A DNA stretch of 58,610 bases from Pseudofulvimonas gallinarii (GTDB lineage Bacteria > Pseudomonadota > Gammaproteobacteria > Xanthomonadales > UBA2363), in assembly GCF_004343305.1 (NCBI RefSeq), contig NZ_SMAF01000018.1, positions 1 through 58,610 on the forward strand, written 5' to 3'. Position numbers and translations under genes: made by a program. The notes under the pieces are model-generated. The model was not told where the DNA came from. It worked only from the letters and a program-made list of their open reading frames with translations, and made no database searches. Numbering within the stretch: the stretch's first letter is position 1; every line of letters starts with the position of its first letter. Shown in pieces: positions 1 through 7,188 of the stretch.

Positions 1-188
1 GTGGCCTTCAGCGCCTCATCCAGTGGCCGCGGTGCCGGCCCTGGACGCTTCGGCTCGGCGGCCGGGGAGTGGTACCAGCTCGACGCCGCCACCCCGATCG
101 CGCCCAGCAGAGCCTTCAGCCGCGCCGACCCCTTATCTGCTTCGATCATGGCCCGCAGCTCCGCAGTCAGAGCGACGGGCCCGAGAGT
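1..188 (-). CDS. IS3 transposase OrfB, N-terminal part (partial)
   Basis: This is the beginning of the DDE-type integrase subunit of an IS3-like element. In the -1 frame relative to orfA, translation runs from the slippery site as TLGPVALTAELRAMIEADKG and continues with LLGAIGVAASSWYHSP, typical of the region just before the OrfB catalytic core. The rve/DDE core itself lies beyond the window edge. An in-frame ATG at 147-149 could start OrfB alone, but in this family the active transposase is normally the OrfAB fusion made by programmed frameshifting. The gene is incomplete only because the window ends. Confidence 0.7.
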
Positions 189-469
189 TTTTTTAGGATG
201 CGGTTCGCTATCGTCAGCTCCCCGATCACCTGCTCCCGCGACTCGATCTCGCGTTGCAGCTTTGCCAGTTCCTTGGAGGCAACTGCATCGCTACTCTTGC
301 CGGCAAGCTGCGCCTTGCCACCCGAGATGAACTCGTCTCGCCATCGATAGACCGTCTGCTCGCTGACCCCGGCCCGCCGGGCGATCTGCGCCGCAGGCTC
401 CTCCTTCCTCAACAGCGCCAGGACCAGCTCTACGCGCTTGTCCGCAGGTACCTCGCTCTTGCGTCCCAT
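167..469 (-). CDS. IS3 transposase OrfA (helix-turn-helix subunit)
   Basis: This 100-residue protein is the DNA-binding subunit of an IS3-like transposase. Residues about 12-50 form a helix-turn-helix (LLRKEEPAAQIARRAGVSEQ, then TVYRWRDEF). A charged heptad-like helix follows (KELAKLQREIESREQVIGEL), the usual leucine-zipper-like dimerisation segment. It ends shortly after ILKK, where the A7 run at 188-194 would allow slippage into the orfB frame. It is about the usual OrfA length. The start at 467-469 is chosen because the protein begins with the conserved basic MGRK segment. Confidence 0.85.
   Translation of the reverse strand: MGRKSEVPADKRVELVLALLRKEEPAAQIARRAGVSEQTVYRWRDEFISGGKAQLAGKSSDAVASKELAKLQREIESREQVIGELTIANRILKKLSGPSL
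188..194 (-). promoter_or_regulatory. Programmed -1 ribosomal frameshift site (A7)
   Basis: Seven consecutive A residues on the coding (minus) strand fall in phase as A AAA AAA near the end of orfA. A -1 slip joins ...NRILKK to TLGPVALTAEL, giving one continuous OrfAB frame to the window edge. This is the standard IS3-family arrangement. I did not establish a downstream stimulatory stem-loop. Confidence 0.7.
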
Positions 470-975
470 GCCTCGCTCCTCGATGGTTGGCTAACATTCC
501 ATCGGGTCCAGGGACCTGGGGGCAAGACAATGAGACCGAATCGGCGCAGGTAGCTGCCGATCGAACGCACGCCTTCGCGATGGTCGGTGGCCGGTCGCGG
601 TTTCGGCGTCGCGCGCCGGCGCAGCGAATTGATCCAGCTGGTGCGCGGATTGATCGCCGTGTCGCTGTGGCCGAGCCGGTCGCTGGTCATGTTCAGCGCC
701 CTGACCAGCGACGCTTCCGTCAACGGCCAGTCCACTTCGACCAGCACGGTCGAGCCGTCAGCCGGGCTGCTGAATTCGATGTGTCCTTCGCGACAGCCAT
801 TTTCCGGCACGACGAAACGGCAGTGCGATTCACTGTCGATGTCGCTGATCCGCCAGGCGGCGGAGAGTTTGGACTTGGCGAGCAGCGTGGTGCAACGCAG
901 GTTCGCGCGCTCACGCTCGGTCAATGCGGATACCGAAATGACAAGTGTCGAGACTCTGCTTCCGTCACCTGACAT
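430..975 (-). pseudogene. Unidentified gene interrupted by the IS3-like element
   Basis: The frame starts at 973-975 with a strong AGGAGG ribosome binding site 8-9 bases upstream, so it is probably a real gene. Native sequence covers about the first 148 codons; from about position 529 the frame runs into the IS end and stops at 430, so the C-terminus is foreign. The native part is soluble-looking with no signal peptide (LVISVSALTERERANLRCTT, later FVVPENGCREGHIEF and VLVEVDWPLTEASLVRALNM). I recognise no family. The original 3' end would lie beyond the element, outside the window. Confidence 0.55.
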
Positions 976-1279
976 TTACCTGCCTCCTTGCAGATAGGTT
1001 GGTCTAAAGGACACACAACGCCGGGTCTTGTCTCATTCTTTCTTGCGTCTGTCCAGTCGGATTTTGTTGTGAGTGAATCTCATTGCTTTTCTCTTCGCGG
1101 CGAGAAAAGGAATGCACCGGATGGACGGGATTGCGCAATGCGGAACGGTCGCCCATTTATGGACGGAGCTGTCTGAAAGTGTCCGGGAACGGCGATGCCG
1201 AAGATGACATCGCTCACGCTTTAACGAGGGCGTCAAATTTCCGCCACGCGTCCGGTCTGGACGACCCTGGCGGGTTCCG
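976..1279. other. Gene-free interval between interrupted gene and ppk1
   Basis: No convincing gene is present. It holds the upstream region of the interrupted gene and the downstream region of ppk1. One perfect 8-bp hairpin (CTTTTCTC / GAGAAAAG, 8-base loop) lies at 1086-1109. On the minus strand it could help end ppk1 transcription, but it lacks a clear T-run. Confidence 0.4.
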
Positions 1280-3370
1280 TCAACTGTAAAGATTTGTAAG
1301 AAGTTGCTGCTGTGCGCCGTGCGGCGGGTCGTTTCCGCGCTCGGCGCGCGAATATCGACCGTCGGCGTGCAGCTCCCATGCCTGGACATTGTCGGCCAGG
1401 TAGTTGTCCAGGCACTCGGCGATGACCCGGTCGGCGACCGCCCCGTCGAGGATCGGGAAGGCGACCTCGATGCGGCGCAGGAGGTTGCGTTCCATCCAGT
1501 CGGCGCTGGCACAGAACAGTTCGGGGGCTCCGTCGTTGGCGAACCAGTACACGCGCGAGTGCTCCAGGAAGCGCCCGATGATGGAGCGCACGCGGATGTT
1601 CCCGGAAATGCCGGGCAGGCCCGGTCGCAGTGCGCAGGCGCCGCGGACGATGAGGTCGATCGGGACGCCCGCCTGGGAGGCCTTGTACAGCGCTTCGATG
1701 ATGCCCGGCTCGGTCAGGGCGTTGAGCTTGGCGCGGATGCCCGCGGGCCGCCCGGCGCGGGCGTTGGCGGCTTCCCGCTCGATGCGTTCGACCAGGCCGC
1801 TGTGCAGCGTGAAGGGTGCCTGCAGCAGGCGCCTGAGCTGGATGCCGGAGCCCAGGCCGGAGAGCTGCTGGAAAAGTTTGCTGGCGTCTTCGCCAAGGTC
1901 GGGATGGCCGGTCAACAGCCCCAGGTCGGTGTAGCCCTTGGCCGTGCCGGGGTGGTAGTTGCCGGTGCCGAAGTGGACATAGCGGCGCAGGCCGCCGGGT
2001 TCGTGCCGGACGATAAGCATCAGCTTCGCATGCGTCTTGAATCCGACCACGCCGTATACGACCTGCACGCCGGCTTCCTGCAGGCGGTTGGCGAGCTGGA
2101 TGTTGGCTTCCTCGTCGAACCGGGCGCGCAGTTCGACGACGACGGTGACGTCCTTGCCGTTGCGTGCCGCCTCCACCAGGTGCTGCACGATCGGCGAGTC
2201 GATGCCGGCGCGGTACAGGGTCTGCTTGATGGCGAGCACGGCCGGATCGTGCGCGGCCTCACGGAGCAGCTCCACCACGGTGGCGAAACTGTCGAAGGGA
2301 TGGTGCAGCAGGATGTCACGGCGTGCGATGACGTCGAACACGCTGTCGCCGTCGGCGAGCGTCGGGGCCATGCGTGGCTGGAACTTGGCGAACTTGAGGT
2401 CGGGCCGGGCGACCAGGTCGTAGATTGCCGCGACACGGTTGAGGTTGACCGGCCCGTCGCAGCGATAGACGGCCGACTCGTCCAGCTCGAAGTGGACGGT
2501 GAGGAAATCGATGATGCCGTCCGGGCAGTTGTCGACGACTTCCAGGCGGACGGCGCGCGCGAAACCGCGCTCGCGCAGTTCGTCCTTCAGCGCCAGGGCG
2601 AGGTTCTCGGCATCGGCCTCGTCGACCAGCAGCTCACCGTTGCGGGTGACGCGGAACTGGTAGGAACCGGTCACCTGCATGCCGGGGAACAGCTCGTCCA
2701 TGAAGGCGGCCAGCATCGCCGACAGGAAGACGAAGCCGTATTCGGCGTCGGCAATCGGGGACGGCACCCGGATCAGGCGCGGCAGAGAGCGCGGCGCGCG
2801 CACCAGCGCCATGTCGGCGTCGCGACCGAATGCGTCACGGCCGTTGAGCGAAACCGCGAAGTTGAGGCTCTTGTTGAGGATGCGCGGGAACGGGTGCGCC
2901 GGGTCCAGGCCCAGTGGCGACAGTACCGGCAGGATCTCGCGGCGGAAATGGTCGCGCAGCCAATCGCGCTGCTCCGGCGTCCAGCGGTCGCGGGCCAGGA
3001 AGCGGATGCCCTGTTCGGCCAGCGCGGGCTGCAGCACCGTGTTCCACAGCGCGTACTGCGTTTCCACGAGTTCCAGCACGCGCTGGCGAAGGCGGGCCAG
3101 GGTTTCCTCGGGCGCCAGGCCGTCCGGTCCGGTGCTGCCCACCCCCAGCGTCTTCTGTTCGAGGACGGTGGCGGCACGGATTTCGAAGAACTCGTCGAGG
3201 TTGGTGCAGGTGATGCAGAGGTAGCGCAGCCGTTCCAGCAGCGGCACCGAGGGATCCTCGGCCTGCGCCAGGACACGGGCGTTGAACTCCAGCGATGACA
3301 GCTCGCGGCTGATGTAGAGCGCGGGATCGCGCAGGTCGGGTTCAACGGCGTGGCTGCTGGTGTGGTTCAT
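1280..3370 (-). CDS. ppk1: Polyphosphate kinase 1
   Basis: This enzyme reversibly polymerises the gamma-phosphate of ATP into inorganic polyphosphate. With the start at 3368-3370 it is 696 residues, the normal PPK1 length; an upstream in-frame start would add 27 residues of unlikely sequence. Domain order is as expected. The N-terminal helical domain begins YISRELSSLEFNARVL and contains CITCTNLDEFFEIRAAT. The core contains ADGDSVFDVIARRDILLHHP and KTHAKLMLIVR. The catalytic histidine motif is VHFGTGNYHPGTAKGYTDLG, and the second conserved histidine is in IGRFLEHSRVYWF. No ppx gene lies next to it here. Identification is secure; the exact start is less so. Confidence 0.95.
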   Translation of the reverse strand: MNHTSSHAVEPDLRDPALYISRELSSLEFNARVLAQAEDPSVPLLERLRYLCITCTNLDEFFEIRAATVLEQKTLGVGSTGPDGLAPEETLARLRQRVLELVETQYALWNTVLQPALAEQGIRFLARDRWTPEQRDWLRDHFRREILPVLSPLGLDPAHPFPRILNKSLNFAVSLNGRDAFGRDADMALVRAPRSLPRLIRVPSPIADAEYGFVFLSAMLAAFMDELFPGMQVTGSYQFRVTRNGELLVDEADAENLALALKDELRERGFARAVRLEVVDNCPDGIIDFLTVHFELDESAVYRCDGPVNLNRVAAIYDLVARPDLKFAKFQPRMAPTLADGDSVFDVIARRDILLHHPFDSFATVVELLREAAHDPAVLAIKQTLYRAGIDSPIVQHLVEAARNGKDVTVVVELRARFDEEANIQLANRLQEAGVQVVYGVVGFKTHAKLMLIVRHEPGGLRRYVHFGTGNYHPGTAKGYTDLGLLTGHPDLGEDASKLFQQLSGLGSGIQLRRLLQAPFTLHSGLVERIEREAANARAGRPAGIRAKLNALTEPGIIEALYKASQAGVPIDLIVRGACALRPGLPGISGNIRVRSIIGRFLEHSRVYWFANDGAPELFCASADWMERNLLRRIEVAFPILDGAVADRVIAECLDNYLADNVQAWELHADGRYSRAERGNDPPHGAQQQLLTNLYS

Positions 3371-3644
3371 CGCGATCCGGGAAACAGGCTGCCCTGGCTG
3401 GATTGTTCCATGATTGCCGCCGCCGTTGCGGCGGGCAGGCGCGGGTGGCATGGACCGCTTTGTTGCCGGCGCCCGCCGCGGCCGGCCCCTGGCTGGCGGC
3501 GACGCGGATGGCGGCCCGCGCGATCGGGGAGCGCAAGCGCAGGGGTGCCGTGGCGTGGCGCCGCCGCCAACGCCGAGGCCGGTATCGCGACCGGCGTGCG
3601 CCAGGCCGGTGACGATGGGGCGGCTCCGGTCACCGGGCGGCGCA

Positions 3645-5144
3645 TCAACCGCGGCTTGCGCTGGACGGCCGCCGGCGGATCTCCAGGACGATCGGCATCA
3701 GCTCGGTGATGCGGGCCTGGACGCGCGCACGCTGGTAGTAGTCGAGATCGGAGCGGCGCTGCAGGCGCTCGAACTGTACCAGTGAATCCTCGAAGCGGCC
3801 GTTGTAGGCGGCCGACAGTGCATGTGCCTCGGCGGCGCGGTTTTCGTCGCCACTGATCTCGTAGGCGCGGCCGATCAGCGCGTAGAGCTTGGCGTGGTCG
3901 GTGTCGCGGTCGATCAGCGGACGCAGCAGGTTCGCCGCCAGCGTCGCGTCATCGACGTCGCCGTGCTTGAGCAGCAGCTCGGCATACGGCGCCAGGATGG
4001 CAGCGCGATCGGGATGGCGGGTGTTGAGCTCGCGGTAGCGGGCCAGGGCCTGCGCTTCCCGGCCATTGCGCCCGTCGATGTCTGCCAGCAGCAGTGCGAA
4101 GGCGAGCGTATCCGGGTGCGCTTCGACCAGTCCGGTGGCGAGGCGGGTCGCCTCGTTGAAACTGTCGCGCTGCGACAGCGCCAACGCCAGCCCGTAGCGG
4201 TCGTAGATGCTGTCCGGGTCGGCATCCAGGCGGTCGCGGTAATAGCCGACCAGGTCGCGGCTGCTGCCGTTGGTCAGGATGCGCAGGCGTTCCCGGAACA
4301 GTTCGTAGCGCCCGTCATGGCCGGACCCGACCGTGTCCTGCCGCGGGACCACGGTCATACCCTCTGCGCGCGCCTTGGCCTCGACGATGCGCGTGCTTTC
4401 GAACGGGTGGGTGCGCAGGATTTCCGGCGGCGAGACGCCGTAGTTGCGCGCGAAGCGGCTCATGCGCACCCAGACGTCGGCCTGTGCGAATGGATCGAAG
4501 CCGGCGCCGGCCAGCGTCTGGATGCCGATGCGGTCGGCCTCGTATTCGTTGGCGCGGGTGTAGTTGATCTGTGCCTGCTGCATCAGGCCCATGCCACCCA
4601 TGATCGCGGCCTGAGCCGCATCGCCACTGCTGGAACTGCTGCTCTGGCTGGCGGCGACCATCGCCGCCAGCATGCCAAGCATGATCGGAAGCGAGGCCTT
4701 GCTGGCCGATTCGGCGCCGCGCAGGGTGTGGTTCTGGGTGATGTGCGCGACTTCGTGCGCCAGGACCGCGGCCAGCTCGTCCTCGCGCTCGGTCAGCAGC
4801 ACCATGCCGGCATAGGTGCCGATATAGCCGCCCGGCGCGGCGAAGGCGTTGACGGTGCGGTCGCGGATCAAAAAAAACTTGAAGTGCTGGTCGGGCCGGC
4901 GGCCATGCGCCACCAGGCGATAGCCCAGCGTCTCGATGTATTCGTCGAGCAGCGGATCGTCGAAGAGCAGGCCGGCCTGCCGGAACGAGCCGAGCAGCTG
5001 GCGACCGTAGCGGCGCAGCTCCTCCGGCGTCGCCAGCGATTCCGCCGACGAGCCAAGGTCGGGCAGGGTGAAGTCCTGGGCCGGGAGCGATGGCGCGGCC
5101 AGCCAGGCCACGCTGCCTATAATGAGCGATAGAAGGGTGCGCAC
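3645..5144 (-). CDS. bepA: BepA/YfgC-like periplasmic M48 metalloprotease with TPR domain
   Basis: This is a periplasmic zinc protease and chaperone that helps assemble or degrade outer-membrane barrel proteins such as LptD. The GTG at 5142-5144 gives 499 residues with a clean signal peptide (VRTLLSLIIGSVAWLAAPSL then PAQD). The M48 motif HEVAH is at residues 130-134 and the third zinc ligand is in NEYEADRIG near residue 200. The C-terminal 200 residues are helical repeats typical of the TPR half (for example RYGLALALSQRDSFNEATRL). Length and architecture match BepA. It diverges from tusE across about 80 bases. A longer in-frame start at 5207 would bury the signal peptide and is rejected. Confidence 0.9.
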   Translation of the reverse strand: MRTLLSLIIGSVAWLAAPSLPAQDFTLPDLGSSAESLATPEELRRYGRQLLGSFRQAGLLFDDPLLDEYIETLGYRLVAHGRRPDQHFKFFLIRDRTVNAFAAPGGYIGTYAGMVLLTEREDELAAVLAHEVAHITQNHTLRGAESASKASLPIMLGMLAAMVAASQSSSSSSGDAAQAAIMGGMGLMQQAQINYTRANEYEADRIGIQTLAGAGFDPFAQADVWVRMSRFARNYGVSPPEILRTHPFESTRIVEAKARAEGMTVVPRQDTVGSGHDGRYELFRERLRILTNGSSRDLVGYYRDRLDADPDSIYDRYGLALALSQRDSFNEATRLATGLVEAHPDTLAFALLLADIDGRNGREAQALARYRELNTRHPDRAAILAPYAELLLKHGDVDDATLAANLLRPLIDRDTDHAKLYALIGRAYEISGDENRAAEAHALSAAYNGRFEDSLVQFERLQRRSDLDYYQRARVQARITELMPIVLEIRRRPSSASRG

Positions 5145-5226
5145 CGGGCGATCATAGCGGCTGTCCAAGTCCCCTCGGACCCGGCCGGCGGGATCGGGTT
5201 CCCTCATTGTTCATTCAGTTCCGCAG

Positions 5227-5595
5227 ATGACTTCCAAGGCGCCAGAACAGTCGCAGCAGGCACGGATGCTGACCTTCGGGGACCGCATCGTTGCCGTCGA
5301 CGCGCGTGGTTACCTGCTCGATCCGGCGGACTGGGATCGCACGCTGGCCGAGGCGATGGCTGCGGCCGACGGCATCCGGCTGGAGGCCGCGCACTGGCAG
5401 GTGCTGGACCTGCTGCGCGACTACCACGGTGAGCATGGGCAGGCGCCGGCGATGCGGCTGCTGGTCAGGGAAGTCGCTCGCGTCCTGGGCAGCGAGCGGG
5501 CGGACAGCCGCGCGCTGTACCGGCTGTTTCCGCAGGGTCCGGCGAAGCAGGCGGCGCGTTACGCGGGACTGCCGCGGCCGACCAGCTGTATCTGA
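5227..5595 (+). CDS. tusE: TusE/DsrC-family sulfurtransferase subunit
   Basis: This small protein accepts persulfide sulfur from TusBCD and passes it on for 2-thiouridine synthesis in tRNA by MnmA. Family signs are the N-terminal FGDRIVAVDARGYLLDPADW block, the central HWQVLDLLRDYH segment and the C-terminal GLPRPTSCI, whose penultimate cysteine carries the persulfide. The 122-residue start at 5227 lacks an obvious ribosome binding site. The family usually starts just before LTF, so the ATG at 5266 (109 residues) is a good alternative. No tusBCD or dsr genes are seen nearby, and only one conserved C-terminal cysteine is apparent, which favours TusE over dissimilatory DsrC. Confidence 0.88.
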   Translation: MTSKAPEQSQQARMLTFGDRIVAVDARGYLLDPADWDRTLAEAMAAADGIRLEAAHWQVLDLLRDYHGEHGQAPAMRLLVREVARVLGSERADSRALYRLFPQGPAKQAARYAGLPRPTSCI

Positions 5596-5666
5596 ATGGA
5601 CGCCTCGGGCCGTTCGCCGAATGCCGGTATGCTGATTCACCTGCATACCAGACCATTGGCGAAGGC

Positions 5667-5921
5667 ATGAGCAAGGCGACCCTGTATTCCACGGCGATCT
5701 GCCCGTACTGCGTGGCGGCCAAGAACTTCCTGCGCAGCAAGGGCATCGACTACGAGGAAGTCCGCATCGACCTGGATCCGGCGCGGCGCGAGGAAATGCT
5801 GTCGCGTGCCAAGCGTACCAGCGTGCCGCAGATCTTCTTCGGCGATACCCATGTCGGCGGCTTCGACGACCTGGTCGCCGCGGACCGCAGCGGTCGGCTC
5901 GCCGAGATCCTCGCCGCCTGA
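5667..5921 (+). CDS. grxC: Glutaredoxin 3
   Basis: This 84-residue glutathione-dependent disulfide oxidoreductase has a dithiol active site CPYC at residues 12-15. The cis-proline loop TSVPQIFFGDTHVGG and the GG-D glutathione-binding end (VGGFDDLVAAD) are both present. Length and sequence match bacterial Grx3. It follows tusE on the same strand after about 70 bases, preceded by a weak GAAGGC ribosome binding site. Confidence 0.95.
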   Translation: MSKATLYSTAICPYCVAAKNFLRSKGIDYEEVRIDLDPARREEMLSRAKRTSVPQIFFGDTHVGGFDDLVAADRSGRLAEILAA

Positions 5922-6072
5922 TCCGGGCTCGCGCCTGCACCGGACCTGACTCGCTGCTGCGTCGGCCTGACGCGGCCGCGGACTGTCGTCTTACATCGGC
6001 ATGCATGGATCGCCGATAATTCCGTATTGAACGGGGCGGCGCTGGATCCGCCCCGAATTTCCGGAGAACTTC

Positions 6073-7080
6073 ATGAAGAACACGATTGCCGTCATCAAGG
6101 GTGACGGTATTGGCCCCGAGATCATGGACGCCACCCTGCATGTGCTGGATGCGCTGGGCTGCGGGCTGGAATACGAATTCGTCGATGCCGGCCTGTGCGC
6201 GCTGGAAGCACAGGGCAGCCTGCTGCCGCCGGAGACGTTGGATGCGATCAGCCGCCACAAGGTGGCGCTGAAGGGGCCGCTGACCACGCCGGTGGGCGAG
6301 GGCTTCAGTTCGATCAACGTCGAATTGCGCAAGCGCTTCGACCTGTATGCGAACGTCCGCCCCGCGATCACGTTCCCGGGCACGAAGGCGCGCTACGAGG
6401 ACATCGACATCATCACCGTGCGCGAGAACACCGAAGGTGCCTACGGCGCCGAGGGCCAGGTGCTGTCGCCGGACGGCCAGACCGCGCAGTCGCTGATCCG
6501 CGTAACCCGCCGCGGTTCCGAGCGCATCGTCCGCTATGCCTTCGACCTGGCCAGGTCCACCGGCCGAAAGAAGGTCACGGTGGTGCACAAGGCCAACATC
6601 ATGAAGACCACGTCGGGGCTGTTCCTCAACGTGGCGCGCGAGATCGCCGCGGATTACCCGGAGATCACCTGCAACGAGATGATCGTCGACAACACCTGCA
6701 TGCAGCTGGTGATGAACCCGCACCAGTTCGATGTCATCGTCACCACCAACCTGTTCGGCGACATCATCTCCGACCTGTGTGCCGGCCTTGTCGGCGGCCT
6801 CGGCCTGGCGCCGGGCGCGAACATCGGCAGCGACGCGGCGATCTTCGAGGCCGTCCACGGCTCGGCGCCGGACATTGCCGGCAAGGGCATCGCCAACCCC
6901 TGCGCGCTGCTGCTGGGCGCCGGACAGATGCTCGACCACCTCGGGCTGTCCGGGCAGGCACAGCGCCTTCGTGGCGCGATCCGTTCGGTGGTGGAGGCCA
7001 AGGATCGCGTCACGCCCGACCTGGGCGGCACCGGTTCGACGCGCAGCTTCGCCGAGGCGCTGGCCGAACGCGTGCGCTGA
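6073..7080 (+). CDS. NAD-dependent isocitrate dehydrogenase
   Basis: This TCA-cycle enzyme converts isocitrate to 2-oxoglutarate and CO2. The 335-residue protein has the beta-decarboxylating dehydrogenase fold. GDGIGPE comes near the N-terminus, and the substrate loop GFSSINVELRKRFDLYANVR carries the S..N pattern of isocitrate enzymes rather than isopropylmalate ones. The YGAEG tyrosine, HKANIMK lysine and metal-binding DN/D residues are present. The nucleotide site reads HGSAPDIAGKGIANP, with the aspartate expected for NAD rather than NADP preference. GGAG stands 8 bases before the ATG. A strong terminator follows at 7138. 3-Isopropylmalate or homoisocitrate dehydrogenase is less likely because no leu or lys neighbours are present. 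Confidence 0.85.
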   Translation: MKNTIAVIKGDGIGPEIMDATLHVLDALGCGLEYEFVDAGLCALEAQGSLLPPETLDAISRHKVALKGPLTTPVGEGFSSINVELRKRFDLYANVRPAITFPGTKARYEDIDIITVRENTEGAYGAEGQVLSPDGQTAQSLIRVTRRGSERIVRYAFDLARSTGRKKVTVVHKANIMKTTSGLFLNVAREIAADYPEITCNEMIVDNTCMQLVMNPHQFDVIVTTNLFGDIISDLCAGLVGGLGLAPGANIGSDAAIFEAVHGSAPDIAGKGIANPCALLLGAGQMLDHLGLSGQAQRLRGAIRSVVEAKDRVTPDLGGTGSTRSFAEALAERVR

Positions 7081-7137
7081 GCGTGCCCGGGTTGCGCCCG
7101 GACAGACGGCCAGCCCACCCCGGACAGGAATGAAGAA

Positions 7138-7171
7138 GGGCCGGCGGTTTCCACCGCCGGCCCTTTTCGTT
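7138..7171. terminator. Rho-independent terminator between convergent genes
   Basis: A perfect 10-bp stem (GGGCCGGCGG at 7138-7147 and CCGCCGGCCC at 7154-7163) with a 6-base loop is followed by TTTTCGTTTT. It ends the isocitrate dehydrogenase transcript. It may also serve the minus-strand metalloprotease gene that stops at 7189, although the A-run on its far side is poor. Confidence 0.9.
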
Positions 7172-7188
7172 TTCCGGGACGTCCGTGC

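Larger units (their letters stand above)
1..529 (-). mobile_element. IS3-family insertion sequence, 5' part, cut by window edge
   Basis: This is the transposase-start end of an IS3-like element read on the minus strand. It contains a complete orfA, an A7 slippery run at 188-194 and the first codons of orfB before the window begins. The probable terminal inverted repeat lies at 517-529; read outward-in on the minus strand it is TGTCTTGCCCCCA. It begins with TG as IS3 ends do and resembles the end at 58416-58428 (11 of 13 bases). The element lies inside another reading frame (430-975), so it probably inserted into a gene. The rest of orfB and the other end are outside the window. Confidence 0.85.

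Noticed and set aside
5215-6939. Long minus-strand frame over tusE, grxC and the isocitrate dehydrogenase
   Set aside because: All three plus-strand genes carry clear family motifs, and the minus frame has no recognisable protein sequence.
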